A stretch of 64,000 bases of DNA from Varroa destructor (Eukaryota; Arthropoda; Arachnida; Mesostigmata; Varroidae), in assembly GCF_002443255.2 (NCBI RefSeq), contig NW_019211455.1, positions 57,416,671 to 57,480,670 on the forward strand, in the 5' to 3' direction. Of the stretch, positions 13,901 to 22,349 are shown one piece after another. The notes beneath the pieces are model-generated. The model saw only the letters and a program-made list of their open reading frames with translations. It did no database searches and had not been told where the DNA came from. Positions within the stretch are counted from its first letter, which is position 1, and each line of letters opens with the position of its first letter. A program made the position numbers and the translations under genes.

Positions 13901-16900
13901 TCATCAAGGATTTCATTGCATGAGGAGCTCACCTCGATAGTGGCATGTGGGCTTTCGTCAAATTTTTTGACGAACGTCTTTGACACGAGGCCGACCTTTC
14001 CTGTTTTCAAATCTTTTGCAAGATAATACTTATCAGCGTTGCCAAGAATTTGTAGGTGATCGCTTTCTTCAAAACTTAACTTCAGATCGTGGTCGCTTGG
14101 CACTGCATGTGGAGCAATGGTCTCGCCCTGAGAACCTGGTAATGACATGGTAATATGAGCGAGATATATAAATCACTCGAAATACATGTATCGCACATCA
14201 AAATAAATAAATCACAATTTTTTACGAAGTTCGCCTATCACGGATAGAATCGTCCTAAGTCGCAAGGCTACGCCGCTTAAGCAACGTTTAATACTGTATT
14301 ACACTGATATGTTCATTCCATCACTTTTACGAGTCGCCTTTTTTTATTACTCTGTTATAATACAGAGTCCTGTTTTCACAACATTTTTGTCTTTTCTCTC
14401 TAAACTGACATAATAATCTCCACAAACAGGACACAAAGTAACAAAACTGATGCTAGTAATGCATAGCAACTTATGCAATGCTTAACTAAGCCAGTAGCGT
14501 ACATCAAACTTTACATCTATTTAGTACATAGGTGGGTATCATCGGGTAAATCGCCTTTTCTACATTGTTTCACTAATAGATTTTTCTGCACTTTAATATT
14601 CTTGTTATCGTTTGAATTTGAGGATACAAATTAGTTCACTTGCTGAATTGTCAGTCGGTCGGTTTTCAAGTCAACAGTTACGTTGCTTCACTAGATAAAG
14701 GGTTGTCGTTTAAATCTATTAAAAAAAAAGAATAAACATACGAAAAATAAAAACAAAAAAATACAAAAATTGGTACATAAAATATAGCCATTAATAAGAA
14801 AGACAGAAACCGGCCAAGAATAACTTTTGAGAAATGAATCACAACGCGAAATTTAATTGAAGACCGTAAGAAAATAACCAGGATATCATAAACATAAAAA
14901 AAAAAAAAAAGGGAAGATCCAAACTGTTCGACATATTTTAGCTGCTTTTAAAAAATTGTCACTTGGCTTATAATACGAAGACAAAGCTTTTGGTTGACAT
15001 ATGTCGCTGCCGCTAGCAGTGGTATTATCCAATAATACGTTTGCTAACACGATTGTGTGAAAAACAAAACTGCTAGAGAACATATATGATCCGATAGCAT
15101 AATACGGTGTTATTCCAACTAACTTGTTTGTAAATAAGTTGGATAACAATGATAACTGACAAGTAGTTATCAGTGTTATCCAACAAGACTAATAAGCACC
15201 AATTTGACCTTACAATTTATAGTACAAAAGGCGATCCATTGTCAAAGGTTACATACTACTCAAATTTCTATTCAGAGCGCTATTTACAATTAAGAGGGTC
15301 TCAGGCTAAGCCAAATCAACCCTTACGCAGATCAAAAGTAAACTATGATCTATGTTCTAAAGTACGGCAATTCTCTGTCGATATACCTCAGCATAGGTCA
15401 TTAGGTAGACTGTCCATTCTGCAAAACAGTTACGTATGCCTTCTAGATTGACTTTGTGGTAAGCATCTTTAAAAATCCCCTTTCTTTTGAAATTACACTA
15501 AAGGCAATTATACTTTGCAAAAGACACTCACACACCAATACGCATTATTCCTCCTCATCGAGTGATCATTCTATTTACATTTACCTCTATGTTAGCTTAC
15601 CATCCCTAATCCTATCTCGCTCAGATGTAGCTAAACAGATTAAAGAATGTCATTAACAATATGAAATACCAAAAAAACCGTCAAAAGAAGCCATTGCAAC
15701 ATTTGATTAGTAGCTTCGTTCCTAGCACAATAGGCGGCTCTAGTGTCGATTTGGCCGAAAAGGCATCTCGATTTAGGCAGAATGCTCAGCGTGTTAGTGC
15801 ATTAGTTAACCGACCAATGAACATACAAACATCTATGCGATCAAATGGGACATTCAAAATTTAAAAATGTTGAATTGACTACCAAGATCTAAAACTGGCA
15901 TCATCTCAGTGTAAGTCTGCGGGAGTGGGAGCCGTAATTATTAAAGAATCAATATCTAAATACGAACACTGAGGCTAACTGATTAGAGATGATGAGTTTA
16001 AATATCGAAAAATAACGAAGTAGTTCATAAATATACTACTGCATTTAATAATTATAATAAAAACCTTTTTATATAAGATCTACCTTATATAAGCAAGTGT
16101 AGCCTTTTAAAATAATTGGGCCAAATAGGTTTGTAATTATAATACGTGTTGATCTCCTCTAAACATAGGTGATCGAACAGCTGAAGTTCATGGGAGAGCT
16201 CAATGGCAGAAGGAACGAAGTAACCAATTTAAGATGTCTGTACTGAAGTAATACTTCCTTTAGTACTTAACTACTTGCCATCTAATATGAGAAAGCAGGC
16301 CATGGCCATTTAATTTTAAGTATGAGCATCTTTTGCAAGTTTTTGTCCCTGGGTGGGCAGTAATCCATATTATTGGTGTTGACGCCTAGGCTATTGTAGA
16401 AATCAAGAGGCTAGTTGAATATGATATCCCTAAAAAATTATAATGCCTTAATGACCATTTCGCAACTATATCGTCTCAGTAGTGATATACCATATTGAAT
16501 CAATCAAGCCTTTTATATCTAAATTTACATAACGCATAAACAACGGTGTAAACGATTTCTGCAGTATTGGCTAGCCTCTCTACTATCGGACCTCATAATC
16601 AATCGATCGATCTATTTAATTAATAGAGGTCTTGCATGACTTGTCTGGAACAGGTACGGGAGGGCAACATCCGCGTTCATTTTATGCCTTCCACGAAAAA
16701 TGCTAAAGAAAAACCAATCAGTAAGAACCACGGCGAGCTTCTTTATGTTCCACATTTAGCATCACGCCTATACCTATCTGCATAATAATAGGCATCTAAC
16801 GTAATACAGTACGAGGGACAATGCCAATCTGCTTTAAATACTTTCAGAATACTACAGCATTGTATTTTCTATGTGTGAGCGAGATTTCAGTAGAGCAAAA

Positions 16901-17943
16901 GCGAAGTACAAATCACGTTGGTTAGAATTACTCTCGAGTATAGATTAACGGAACACCACACAACCGGACTAGTGTTAAACTTTTGTAGAATTTTGAGATA
17001 TATAAATAGGGAAAATCTACTTTTGGCCTTTCATCATTTTAATTAGGCCGTATTATCCAGTCCTGGCCACAGTCCTCTTATCAATAAATCTATAAAGCTA
17101 AGGCACTGCGTCGTGCGAGCCTGCCTGACTTCTACAAGCTGTAATATCTGCGTGTACTTCTCTCGGCGTAGATGACTGAATATTCTGGTCACCTTTTTAG
17201 CACTTCTTAACGCGGTACGACATTTGCTCTTCTCAAGAAGCCTTTAGACTAATTTAAGACCACCATCCTCGGCCGTCTCACACTAATTCACTAAAGACCT
17301 ACATAGTGTATGTAAACGTACTAATCATTGTTGTGTCCATATTTTCGTATGTATAATCTGCTACAAACAGTCGTCCCACTGTTAAAATGTATATGTGCGC
17401 ACCACACAAGTGCGACTCAACTCCATATGTTTCACTGTCAGATGTCACTTGCAGTTTTCGATGTGGCACCTCGTCGTATAGAGCCCATTATAAGCTGAAT
17501 GTGAATACACTCGTAACATCACCAACTATAGGTACATGACCTAAATGTTATCGGAAAACAGTAAGTTTTCCGATTTTATGAATTTATGAATTCATAGAAA
17601 CATGGAACACACATTCACTATTACGAGGAAATACTGGCCGATTTTTGCAATCATCTAGTCAACAGAGATAAATTACCGTGTAATACTGAATAACAGCAGC
17701 CCGGCATCAGCAGGTATACTGCCAGCGAAACATGTCGAACGATCAGCTGGACACTTCGTAAAACGTCCCTACAAATGAACATCTCGATTCTAAGGAATTT
17801 TTAGGTTAGTTCTTACCTTCACAAAGTTTATCCAGGCATTTCACTGTCTTCGGCAAATCCTTCGCCCAAATGATAGATAGGACGCTAGCAAAAAGGAAAA
17901 TAAGTGCTAGAATTTCAGCAAATTTCACTACCGGATGGGCCAT
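1851..17943 (-). CDS. Tango1: TANGO1 / MIA3-type ER export receptor, 14 coding exons
   Basis: TANGO1 sits at ER exit sites, binds bulky cargo in the lumen through its SH3-like domain and recruits COPII and membrane through its cytosolic part. Exons in minus order: 17943-17817, 14135-13933, 13617-13515, 10966-10704, 8725-8551, 8194-8082, 7677-7507, 6747-5722, 5152-4925, 4288-3693, 3489-3335, 2951-2597, 2455-2142, 1993-1851. All joins keep phase and give 1323 codons plus stop. Layout: signal peptide 1-27, Cys pair 36/41 and SH3-like fold to about 108, low-complexity acidic lumen to about 790 with a His-rich tract at 593-640, transmembrane 824-842, coiled coils about 850-1240, proline-rich tail. 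The coiled-coil blocks LTEYFKDKELKLQRD and ERRYKRHLMEQEKKTHENW match the conserved TANGO1/cTAGE5 pattern as I know it. The ATG at 17943 is preferred because it puts the signal peptide at the N-terminus. Most donors fit consensus; 8551 (GTTCGT) and 7507 (GTCGGT) are weak. Confidence 0.93.
2142..2455 (-). CDS. Tango1: TANGO1 exon 13, coiled coil end and proline-rich start
   Basis: It encodes RAEVASMKEEIEVSERRYKR, then HLMEQEKKTHENWMAFKNAN, a block shared with vertebrate MIA3/cTAGE5. It ends in a proline run (DRPRPPPPLPLPKG), the start of the Sec23-binding proline-rich domain. The acceptor ATCATTTGAG is acceptable. Donor AAAG then GTATTG. Confidence 0.9.
2597..2951 (-). CDS. Tango1: TANGO1 exon 12, conserved coiled coil
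   Basis: It contains the most recognisable family block: KDKRDSEQKLTVLTEYFKDK and ELKLQRDV. These correspond to the conserved part of the TANGO1/cTAGE5 cytosolic coiled coil. Acceptor ATTGTTGCAG, donor CA then GTAAGT, phase 2. Confidence 0.92.
3229..3262. repeat. TAA-type microsatellite in TANGO1 intron 11
   Basis: Interrupted (TAA)n run between exons 11 and 12. Confidence 0.85.
3335..3489 (-). CDS. Tango1: TANGO1 exon 11, coiled coil
   Basis: Acceptor TTTATTTGCAG, donor GATG then GTAGGA. It encodes VNELTSREEINLAEMSKLQQ and continues to FEKAQEAFSDG, which fits the TEBL/coiled-coil region of TANGO1. Confidence 0.87.
3693..4288 (-). CDS. Tango1: TANGO1 exon 10: transmembrane helix and first coiled coil
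   Basis: It begins IPDPLHRLLWDLEEQG, then the transmembrane helix VVVLTFLCGLVGSFLLIFF (824-842), then a cytosolic coiled coil with heptads (DYIARLEQQLFALKKERE and on to EELLEEAKIWDE). The acceptor is GTATATCTCAG; the donor AG then GTAAAT, phase 2. Confidence 0.92.
4925..5152 (-). CDS. Tango1: TANGO1 exon 9: end of lumen and first hydrophobic segment
   Basis: Residues 728-803. It holds a basic patch (ARAKKRRRQDD) and ends with a hydrophobic run, IREYVGLVLSV, that continues into exon 10 as IPDPLHRLLW. That would correspond to the membrane-dipping segment known before the true transmembrane helix in TANGO1. The basic patch on the lumenal side is unusual. Donor GTG then GTATGT. Confidence 0.85.
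5722..6747 (-). CDS. Tango1: TANGO1 exon 8: large lumenal exon with His-rich tract
   Basis: The largest exon, 342 codons (residues 386-727). It is acidic, Ser/Thr/Pro-rich and likely disordered, as expected for the lumenal spacer of TANGO1. Near its middle is a His-rich block (17 His in 48 residues, annotated separately). The acceptor is TGTACATATAG; the donor is GTG then GTAATG. Confidence 0.88.
5983..6126 (-). repeat. Histidine-rich HGH-type tract inside TANGO1
   Basis: 48 codons, 17 of them His, in loose units such as HGHFHRSHLHSH, GGHEHFHS, GLGHSHNG and HEHSYDTH. Comparable His-rich loops in secretory-pathway zinc transporters bind metal; that role here is inference. At the DNA level it is a degenerate tandem repeat with CAT/CAC alternation. 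Confidence 0.85.
7507..7677 (-). CDS. Tango1: TANGO1 exon 7, lumenal charged linker
   Basis: 57 codons, starting after TGTGTATTTTTAG with FASDQAIRPEAKKVEK. The end is set by phase: exon 8 is phase 0, which selects CCG then GTCGGT over the alternative GTATAT four bases later. The 3' boundary is therefore uncertain by a few bases. Confidence 0.72.
8082..8194 (-). CDS. Tango1: TANGO1 exon 6, lumenal low complexity
   Basis: It starts after TTTTATTCTAG and ends at AAC then GTAAGT. Only phase 1 is open, giving NVNASIAAAAASVSPETEN and then an acidic Ser/Gly linker. Confidence 0.78.
8551..8725 (-). CDS. Tango1: TANGO1 exon 5, lumenal low complexity
   Basis: Ser/Thr/Asn-rich stretch of 58 residues. 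The acceptor CAACTTTACAG is good. The donor chosen (G then GTTCGT) is poor, but it is the one that keeps frame into exon 6. A better-looking donor 15 bases upstream (ATA then GTAAAT) would give a stop in the next exon. Confidence 0.7.
10085..10140 (-). repeat. Degenerate tRNA-like element (possible SINE head) in TANGO1 intron 4
   Basis: Read on the minus strand, TGGCGCGGAGTG (10140-10129) resembles a Pol III A box, and GTGGGTTCCTCGTTC about 45 bases on resembles a damaged B box. It is too degenerate for a tRNA gene. Confidence 0.35.
10704..10966 (-). CDS. Tango1: TANGO1 exon 4, lumenal region
   Basis: It encodes residues about 145-232: DGDVCKDPVSTQ, an acidic/Ser-Pro linker, then a short amphipathic stretch (NIFQKVYQEFIAPFGQEIELS). 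It starts at acceptor TTGTTACCAG in phase 1 and ends at TCA then GTACGT, phase 0. Confidence 0.85.
13515..13617 (-). CDS. Tango1: TANGO1 exon 3
   Basis: This 103-nt exon is found by its acceptor (CTGTTTTTGTCAG) and donor (G then GTACGT). It is open only in the frame matching exons 2 and 4, giving VDLSSLLAERQ and a linker ending VVDGTTL. It is too short to stand out alone; the support is phase continuity. Confidence 0.8.
13933..14135 (-). CDS. Tango1: TANGO1 exon 2: SH3-like lumenal domain core
   Basis: It encodes residues 43-110, including the SH3-like pattern LSFEESDHLQIL, then KYYLAKDLKTGKVGLVSKTF (hydrophobic strands and a turn). The Trp usual in SH3 folds is absent at the expected place. 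The acceptor TTACCAG fits phase 1 and the donor is GAG then GTGAGC, phase 0. Confidence 0.88.
15138..15184. repeat. Near-perfect 20-bp inverted repeat, TANGO1 intron 1
   Basis: The left arm (15138-15157) and right arm (15165-15184) are reverse complements with one mismatch, around a 7-base loop (GACAAGT). The arms begin GTTGGATAACA. No target duplication is obvious at the edges. Confidence 0.85.
17550..17574. repeat. 10-bp perfect hairpin in TANGO1 intron 1
   Basis: ATCGGAAAAC and GTTTTCCGAT flank AGTAA. It is isolated, about 240 bp on the intron side of exon 1. Function unknown. Confidence 0.75.
17817..17943 (-). CDS. Tango1: TANGO1 exon 1: signal peptide and Cys pair
   Basis: ATG at 17943 has a purine at -3 and G at +4. 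Residues 8-26 are hydrophobic (ILALIFLFASVLSIIW) with a likely cleavage after Ala27. The start of the MIA/TANGO1 domain follows with Cys36 and Cys41, matching the CxxxxC pair of MIA-family proteins. It ends in phase 1 at a consensus donor (G then GTAAGA). Confidence 0.9.
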
Positions 17944-18361
17944 CGTAACATTTCGCTCTGCACCTCGTCGGCGCACAGCCAGGGACACGTCAACAAGACA
18001 CGAAAGTGTTTGGTTGTTTTTAATGTAGCCTGAAAACTGTCAATTTCTAATCAGCTCATAAAAAACTTCAAATAAGGGCTTCTCGTGTTAAATACACTTT
18101 TCGATGAACAGGGAATTCCGTTTGAACATCTCAGTACGAATGAACAGTGGAAAGGACAAGTCCGAGGGCGCGAAATTTCAAAACTCAACGTTTAATGGGG
18201 CCGTCATAACGGAACAAGGTGTGTAACGAAGCATGACGATATCGTTTTTCTACGATTATTACTGTAGCTTATGTTTTCTATGTAATATATATGTGATATA
18301 CCAGATGTGAATTAATAAATATTTCAGAACAAGACAAAAGGCTTGCGAAGCTTCTACTTAC

Positions 18362-18569
18362 GTAGGGACAGCAAAATGGTAGAGTTACGACTGTCGACCA
18401 TTGGAGTCATTGGCCCGATATCTTGTTGCACCAGCCTGAAAGATATTTCGATCGTGACTGCAATATTAATTGCATAAATAACTGCATAAAATATTAAAAA
18501 AAAAATAGGATTTGCTGACTTAAGCCTCGGGTACATCTACCACATAAGAAGTGCGGTTGTGTAGTTACC
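18362..18569 (-). other. Candidate 5' untranslated exons of TANGO1
   Basis: On the minus strand an acceptor (AAATATCTTTCAG) and a donor (TAC then GTAAGT) frame a 75-nt exon at 18436-18362. A further acceptor (GACAGTTTTCAG) at 18030 would splice it to the exon holding the TANGO1 ATG at 17943. An upstream donor (CATG then GTAACT) at 18569/18568 suggests one more exon. If joined, the frame runs open from an ATG near 18408 into the TANGO1 frame, so an N-terminally extended product is conceivable. A signal peptide deep inside the protein would be odd, so I treat these as leader exons. Confidence 0.4.
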
Positions 18570-19356
18570 ATGCCGTTTCATACGTTTGACCCTGATAACT
18601 TCAGTAGGACCCATTTCGACTAGACCTCATAGTGCAAGCAGGTCCTCGATGCCACTACGCCTCAAAAGTGATGCCAAGAACCTGTTCACAAATCAAGGCT
18701 ACAAGTGTTAAAGAAGGAAGAAAAAATGTTTGCTTGAATAAAGAAACAAATAATATAAAAAGCTGAAACAATAATAAATTCATTTGTTTGCATAGATTAT
18801 TTAGCTAATAACACAATTTTACGCGAATGAGCAGAGCCTATTAGCCGCATTAACTAAATTTGATTAGTAGTAGTACATGTATATTTGCGTAATATGTATT
18901 ACACGTATTTATTACTACTTTGAATATACAGTATCTTTTTTATTGCATTGAGAACTTACATACCTAGACGTTCTTACACCTAAAATATTAATTCACAGGT
19001 CAAAATTAACACACGAGTTACTATACGAGATACTAATAACAGTAACAACTGAACGATACAAACCTGCCGTATTATGAAATATTTTTTCAAAGGGATATAA
19101 TTATTCGTGACACTAATAAACAACATAAAGGGCTTAGTTTTCTTTCGAATTTTCAACTGTGCCTATGTAACAACGTACATTAAGCATAATGGCGATTAAT
19201 AATCACGAAATGAGCTATTAGAACGACAAATATATAAAGAAAAATTGTGTTCGTGCCCTAAGTGTGACCAGTACTTCTCTCTATAGTGTTCATGTAGGTA
19301 ATGCGATATGAGTTAGGGGATAAACAAATGAAAACCTGTTTTCTGTGGGTTGCTCG
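18570..19356. other. Spacer upstream of TANGO1
   Basis: A+T-rich; it should contain the TANGO1 promoter and start site, which I cannot place. No open frame or RNA gene was recognised. Confidence 0.5.
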
Positions 19357-19360
19357 AAAA
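19357..19360 (-). terminator. Pol III T4 terminator of the RNase P RNA gene
   Basis: Four T on the minus strand, a few bases past the 3' strand of the predicted terminal helix. Confidence 0.7.
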
Positions 19361-19803
19361 TGTGTGTGTCCTCCAGGTGGAGTAGTCTGAATTCAGTTAC
19401 GGAGGCCCACGCCGATAACGAATGCCCCGTCCCGCATATTAGACTCAGACAGCCGATCGGGCACCTGTCCCAGCGCCCCCGCGCACCACCCTGGCGCGCG
19501 GCGTCCCCCGAGCTCACAACCCGTTGGGGCTCACAGCAAGGGAACCAGGCGGAGTTTCTCGTGGAGCCCGTCACATTTCTGTGACCACCCTTTTAGAGCG
19601 ACTCATGATCCCGGCCTCAGACCTTCCCAGGAGCGAATTAGGTGACTTTGCACCCCGTCGTGGCTCCTTGTGCGGGCATCACCCGGAGGACCGCCGGTGT
19701 GCGACAAGGTGTCAGCCCGTTTTATACCTGGCTTTTGGTGTGCATGCGCTCGCCCCGATAGGGTGCTCGGTTGAGGTCAACTTAAAGTCTTCCAAAGAGG
19801 CCG
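19361..19803 (-). ncRNA. RPPH1: Nuclear RNase P RNA
   Basis: Catalytic RNA of nuclear RNase P, which trims 5' leaders from pre-tRNAs. It is a sharply G+C-rich island in A+T-rich DNA. In order on the minus strand: GGAAG followed by a CR-I-like segment (19793-19789 and on); the block TGGGAAGGTCTGAG (19629-19616), identical to the CR-II region of human H1 RNA as I know it; and AATTCAGACTACT (19393-19381), matching the CR-V end of H1. A nested stem (CCTTGT with ACAAGG, enclosing CACC(C)GG with CCGGTG) lies at 19666-19709. CCTC near the 5' end can pair with GAGG near the 3' end as helix P1. Length about 440 nt, longer than human H1 (about 340). Ends are estimates within some 10 bases. The protein frames open across this block are artefacts of its G+C content. 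Confidence 0.88.
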
Positions 19804-19823
19804 TTTGCATTTATGGGTTATCT

Positions 19824-19829
19824 GATATA
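19824..19829 (-). promoter_or_regulatory. TATA element of a type 3 Pol III promoter
   Basis: TATATC on the minus strand, about 21-26 bases upstream of the estimated RNase P RNA start. This is the position used by U6-like external promoters. A proximal sequence element should lie about 25-40 bases further upstream but cannot be named by eye. Confidence 0.6.
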
Positions 19830-21600
19830 CTAGTTCTAAAGGGTACTTGAAATGTATAATAGCTCTATTTCAGTCTGCGTACACCTATACAGAAAACCGA
19901 CTTATTGTAGCGGCGAAGTTTGCCGTAGCTGTAGCAAGTGCGCTACTAGGGTATGCACGTTGGCCCGTCATAAGAAGACCAACACCCTTACGCACAGACA
20001 GGGCTTTTTCTAAACTTGCAGTATTATCTAACCCTCTAGAGAGAGGCTTAGATTACTTTAATCTTTAAAGTAGTAAAATTTATCTATCAATCGCGTATAA
20101 GCGTGCACGGTACATATATAAAATGAATAATAATTCGACGACAGAGGATGACAGTATTCAGGCAACGCTAATTTGAAAATTGTATTTAGTTTAATGTATT
20201 ATAAGACCCCGGTCAGCCAGCGCGCTTATATATAATACGTCCGATATTTGCGTGAAAAAAGTAATTCGCGCGTTACGGACGAAGTCATGTCCATACGAAA
20301 AAACAAAATTTAATAGGTGGAAGCTTTTTCTTTGGCTGCTATTAAATATTCCATGAGTTTCTAATAATCATTAATTACATGTGATACAAAATTTAAAGCA
20401 GATTCAAGTTTTAGCGAAAATTATAGTAAACATGTGTTAATCTATGTAGATATAATATAACCACTTTACAGATTCCTTTCTTTCTCTATTGTAGGCAAAA
20501 ACAATTAATTTCGTGGCCTCAGATTGCTAACAGATGTAACTAACTGATGATCAAATGTCTTCACCAGCCTTTCATTCGGAATGGGTTTTTCGTGCGCGTT
20601 CTATTACAGTTTGTTTGTATTTGCTCAATGCCTCTTATAGATCGAAGGCCAAAACAAGCCCTCGATACGAAATACCAGACAGTTCGCTTGTTTCAGTCAC
20701 TTTTTCGGTCGCGTAGTTGGCCATGCCGAACCCAGTTTTGCAACCACAGAAACAAAATAAGTAGCAATCAGGAAAATCTGCCGGCCGTTTCTTCGAATTA
20801 ACGCTGGATCTGCATGAAACGAAGTGGGCGAAATTATGTATGCTTTCATTTGATAGTAATAGGAAAAAACGCCGGTACACTGTCTTGTTCCTAGGCGAGT
20901 CAAACACCTCTAGTACGTTCAGTTTGTTATCTCTCGTTATCATCATAAGACTCTAGGGGACATCGTAACCGCTTTAGATAATCTTGCTGGGTCGAGACGT
21001 GGTTTTAATAAGTATTCGTATTAGACACAAATTATTATTATTATAAAATTACTTACTTAAATTATAAAAATCAAGTACTTATATTTTCACGATAGATAGG
21101 ACGTTGGCTGACTACATACATATATATATATTGCTCATAAAAGATGATACTATGCAAAATCTAAATTAAATTTCAATATGCGAGAATCAATAGGCTGGTA
21201 ATAAATATTCGTTCTACATTTTATTTTCGTTTCAAATTATACTCAATAGACACTAAAGTTACTTCGTATCTTTGTAACCATGTTTTAGGCAAATTAACTC
21301 AACGGTGTAGTTCGATGACAAGCATTTCTGTAGTTCCACTGAGTCATGTACAAACCTTCAACGTAGTTGCCAATGTACGGAATTTCGTATAGTTCTTGCC
21401 AAAGGATTTGTTGCCAAATTACCAATTAAATTTTCATAGGATACAGCAATGACCTAGGTTCAGCTCACGCTAATTAAATATGAATTGCAAAACAAAGGTT
21501 CTGCAGTGTGTATATTTTGTAAAATGAAAATGTAATAGTATGCTCATATAGTAATGTACTGGTAAGCTTCAAGCTTGGATCTAGTTCTTTATGATAATAT
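19830..21600. other. Intergenic spacer
   Basis: Apart from the upstream part of the RNase P RNA promoter, I see no supported gene. ORFs at 19847-20068, 20547-20801 (+) and 20635-20946 (-) are short, mutually overlapping and without family resemblance. Confidence 0.5.
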
Positions 21601-21813
21601 AGTTAACAGTATGATACATAGAAGAAGAACAATTAATGCTGGATCATTAATACCGTTACCAGGAATGTATTTAAAGGAACCAATTGAAGGTTGGTTGGAT
21701 ACGAGGTGAAAAGATGAATTAGAAAGCATGTCAATGAAGTTAAACTAGAGATGCACGGAAATAAACACAGGCACGCGAGTAGATCAATCGACTGAAGCGA
21801 CATTGAGGCCATC

Positions 21814-21990
21814 ATGGCAGACGACGCGATCCACGGCGCTGGCGACAGCAAAGTCAATGGGTTGAATAAGCGGGATAGTGAGCCTCCTAGAAAAGCAGGC
21901 CATACCAGCCATGACGATAATAGTAAACAACCGGTGAAAAACAAGCTCGCCCGGCACATGATAAGGTCCCGAGTGCAATACATTGTTTGA
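21814..21990 (+). CDS. Small hydrophilic protein, 58 residues (candidate gene)
   Basis: Not a family I recognise. ATG at 21814 has A at -3 and G at +4 and opens MADDAIHGAGDSKVNGLNKR, a Lys/Arg/Asp/Asn-rich protein ending RSRVQYIV, with TGA at 21988-21990. There is no signal peptide or membrane segment. It is 58 codons long and sits in a local G+C rise. Downstream, a consensus donor (GAAA then GTGAGT at 22035) and a strong acceptor (CTTTTTCCTTTACTGCAG ending 22273) define a 239-nt intron in the 3' untranslated region. Two AATAAA signals (22310, 22325) follow. The stop is only 44 bases before the junction, too close to trigger decay. The hydrophobic minus-strand frames here are antisense shadows. 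The 5' end is not defined, and the ORF could instead be the last coding exon of a longer gene. Confidence 0.45.
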   Translation: MADDAIHGAGDSKVNGLNKRDSEPPRKAGHTSHDDNSKQPVKNKLARHMIRSRVQYIV

Positions 21991-22034
21991 AGATGTCCAA
22001 TCTGGCGCCTTGCTCAGAGTTCAAAACACGGAAA

Positions 22035-22273
22035 GTGAGTCTCTACAGGCTGTCAGTCGACTATACATTGATCGAGCAGTATCTGAAATGACGATAGACT
22101 TGAACGTCACAACGGTACGCTGTCGAACAAGTAACGTATTGAGTCACCGATGTTAATTAATTGGCGATTGCGTCACTGTATTAAATCGGGATCGTATCCT
22201 CTGCAGCGATATGAATAATCGTTTCGTTGCAGACCACTAACTCTTTTGAAAAAAACTTTTTCCTTTACTGCAG
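22035..22273 (+). other. Predicted intron in the 3' part of the 58-residue gene
   Basis: GTGAGT at the left edge; a pyrimidine-rich tract and TACTGCAG at the right edge. Both signals are good on the plus strand and correctly ordered relative to the ORF and the AATAAA motifs. Confidence 0.45.
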
Positions 22274-22309
22274 GCTTCGAGACATAGATTTAACTCAAGC
22301 ACACACTGG

Positions 22310-22330
22310 AATAAACGTTAAAATAATAAA
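22310..22330 (+). promoter_or_regulatory. Paired AATAAA polyadenylation signals
   Basis: AATAAA at 22310-22315 and 22325-22330, just downstream of the predicted second exon start at 22274. Confidence 0.45.
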
Positions 22331-22349
22331 GCGTCTTTCAGACGTTTTG

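Noticed and set aside
17550..17574. Intronic hairpin as a microRNA precursor
   Set aside because: A 10-bp stem is far too short for a miRNA hairpin.
19290..19850. Three overlapping ORFs (94, 79 and 108 codons) in the G+C-rich island
   Set aside because: They lie across the RNase P RNA gene, on both strands. The open frames result from high G+C, and the conserved sequence is RNA-level blocks.
21633..21983. Hydrophobic 116-codon minus-strand ORF that looks like a membrane protein
   Set aside because: Antisense of a hydrophilic, better-supported plus-strand ORF; hydrophobicity arises from complementing Lys/Asp/Asn codons, and no ATG or splice context supports it.
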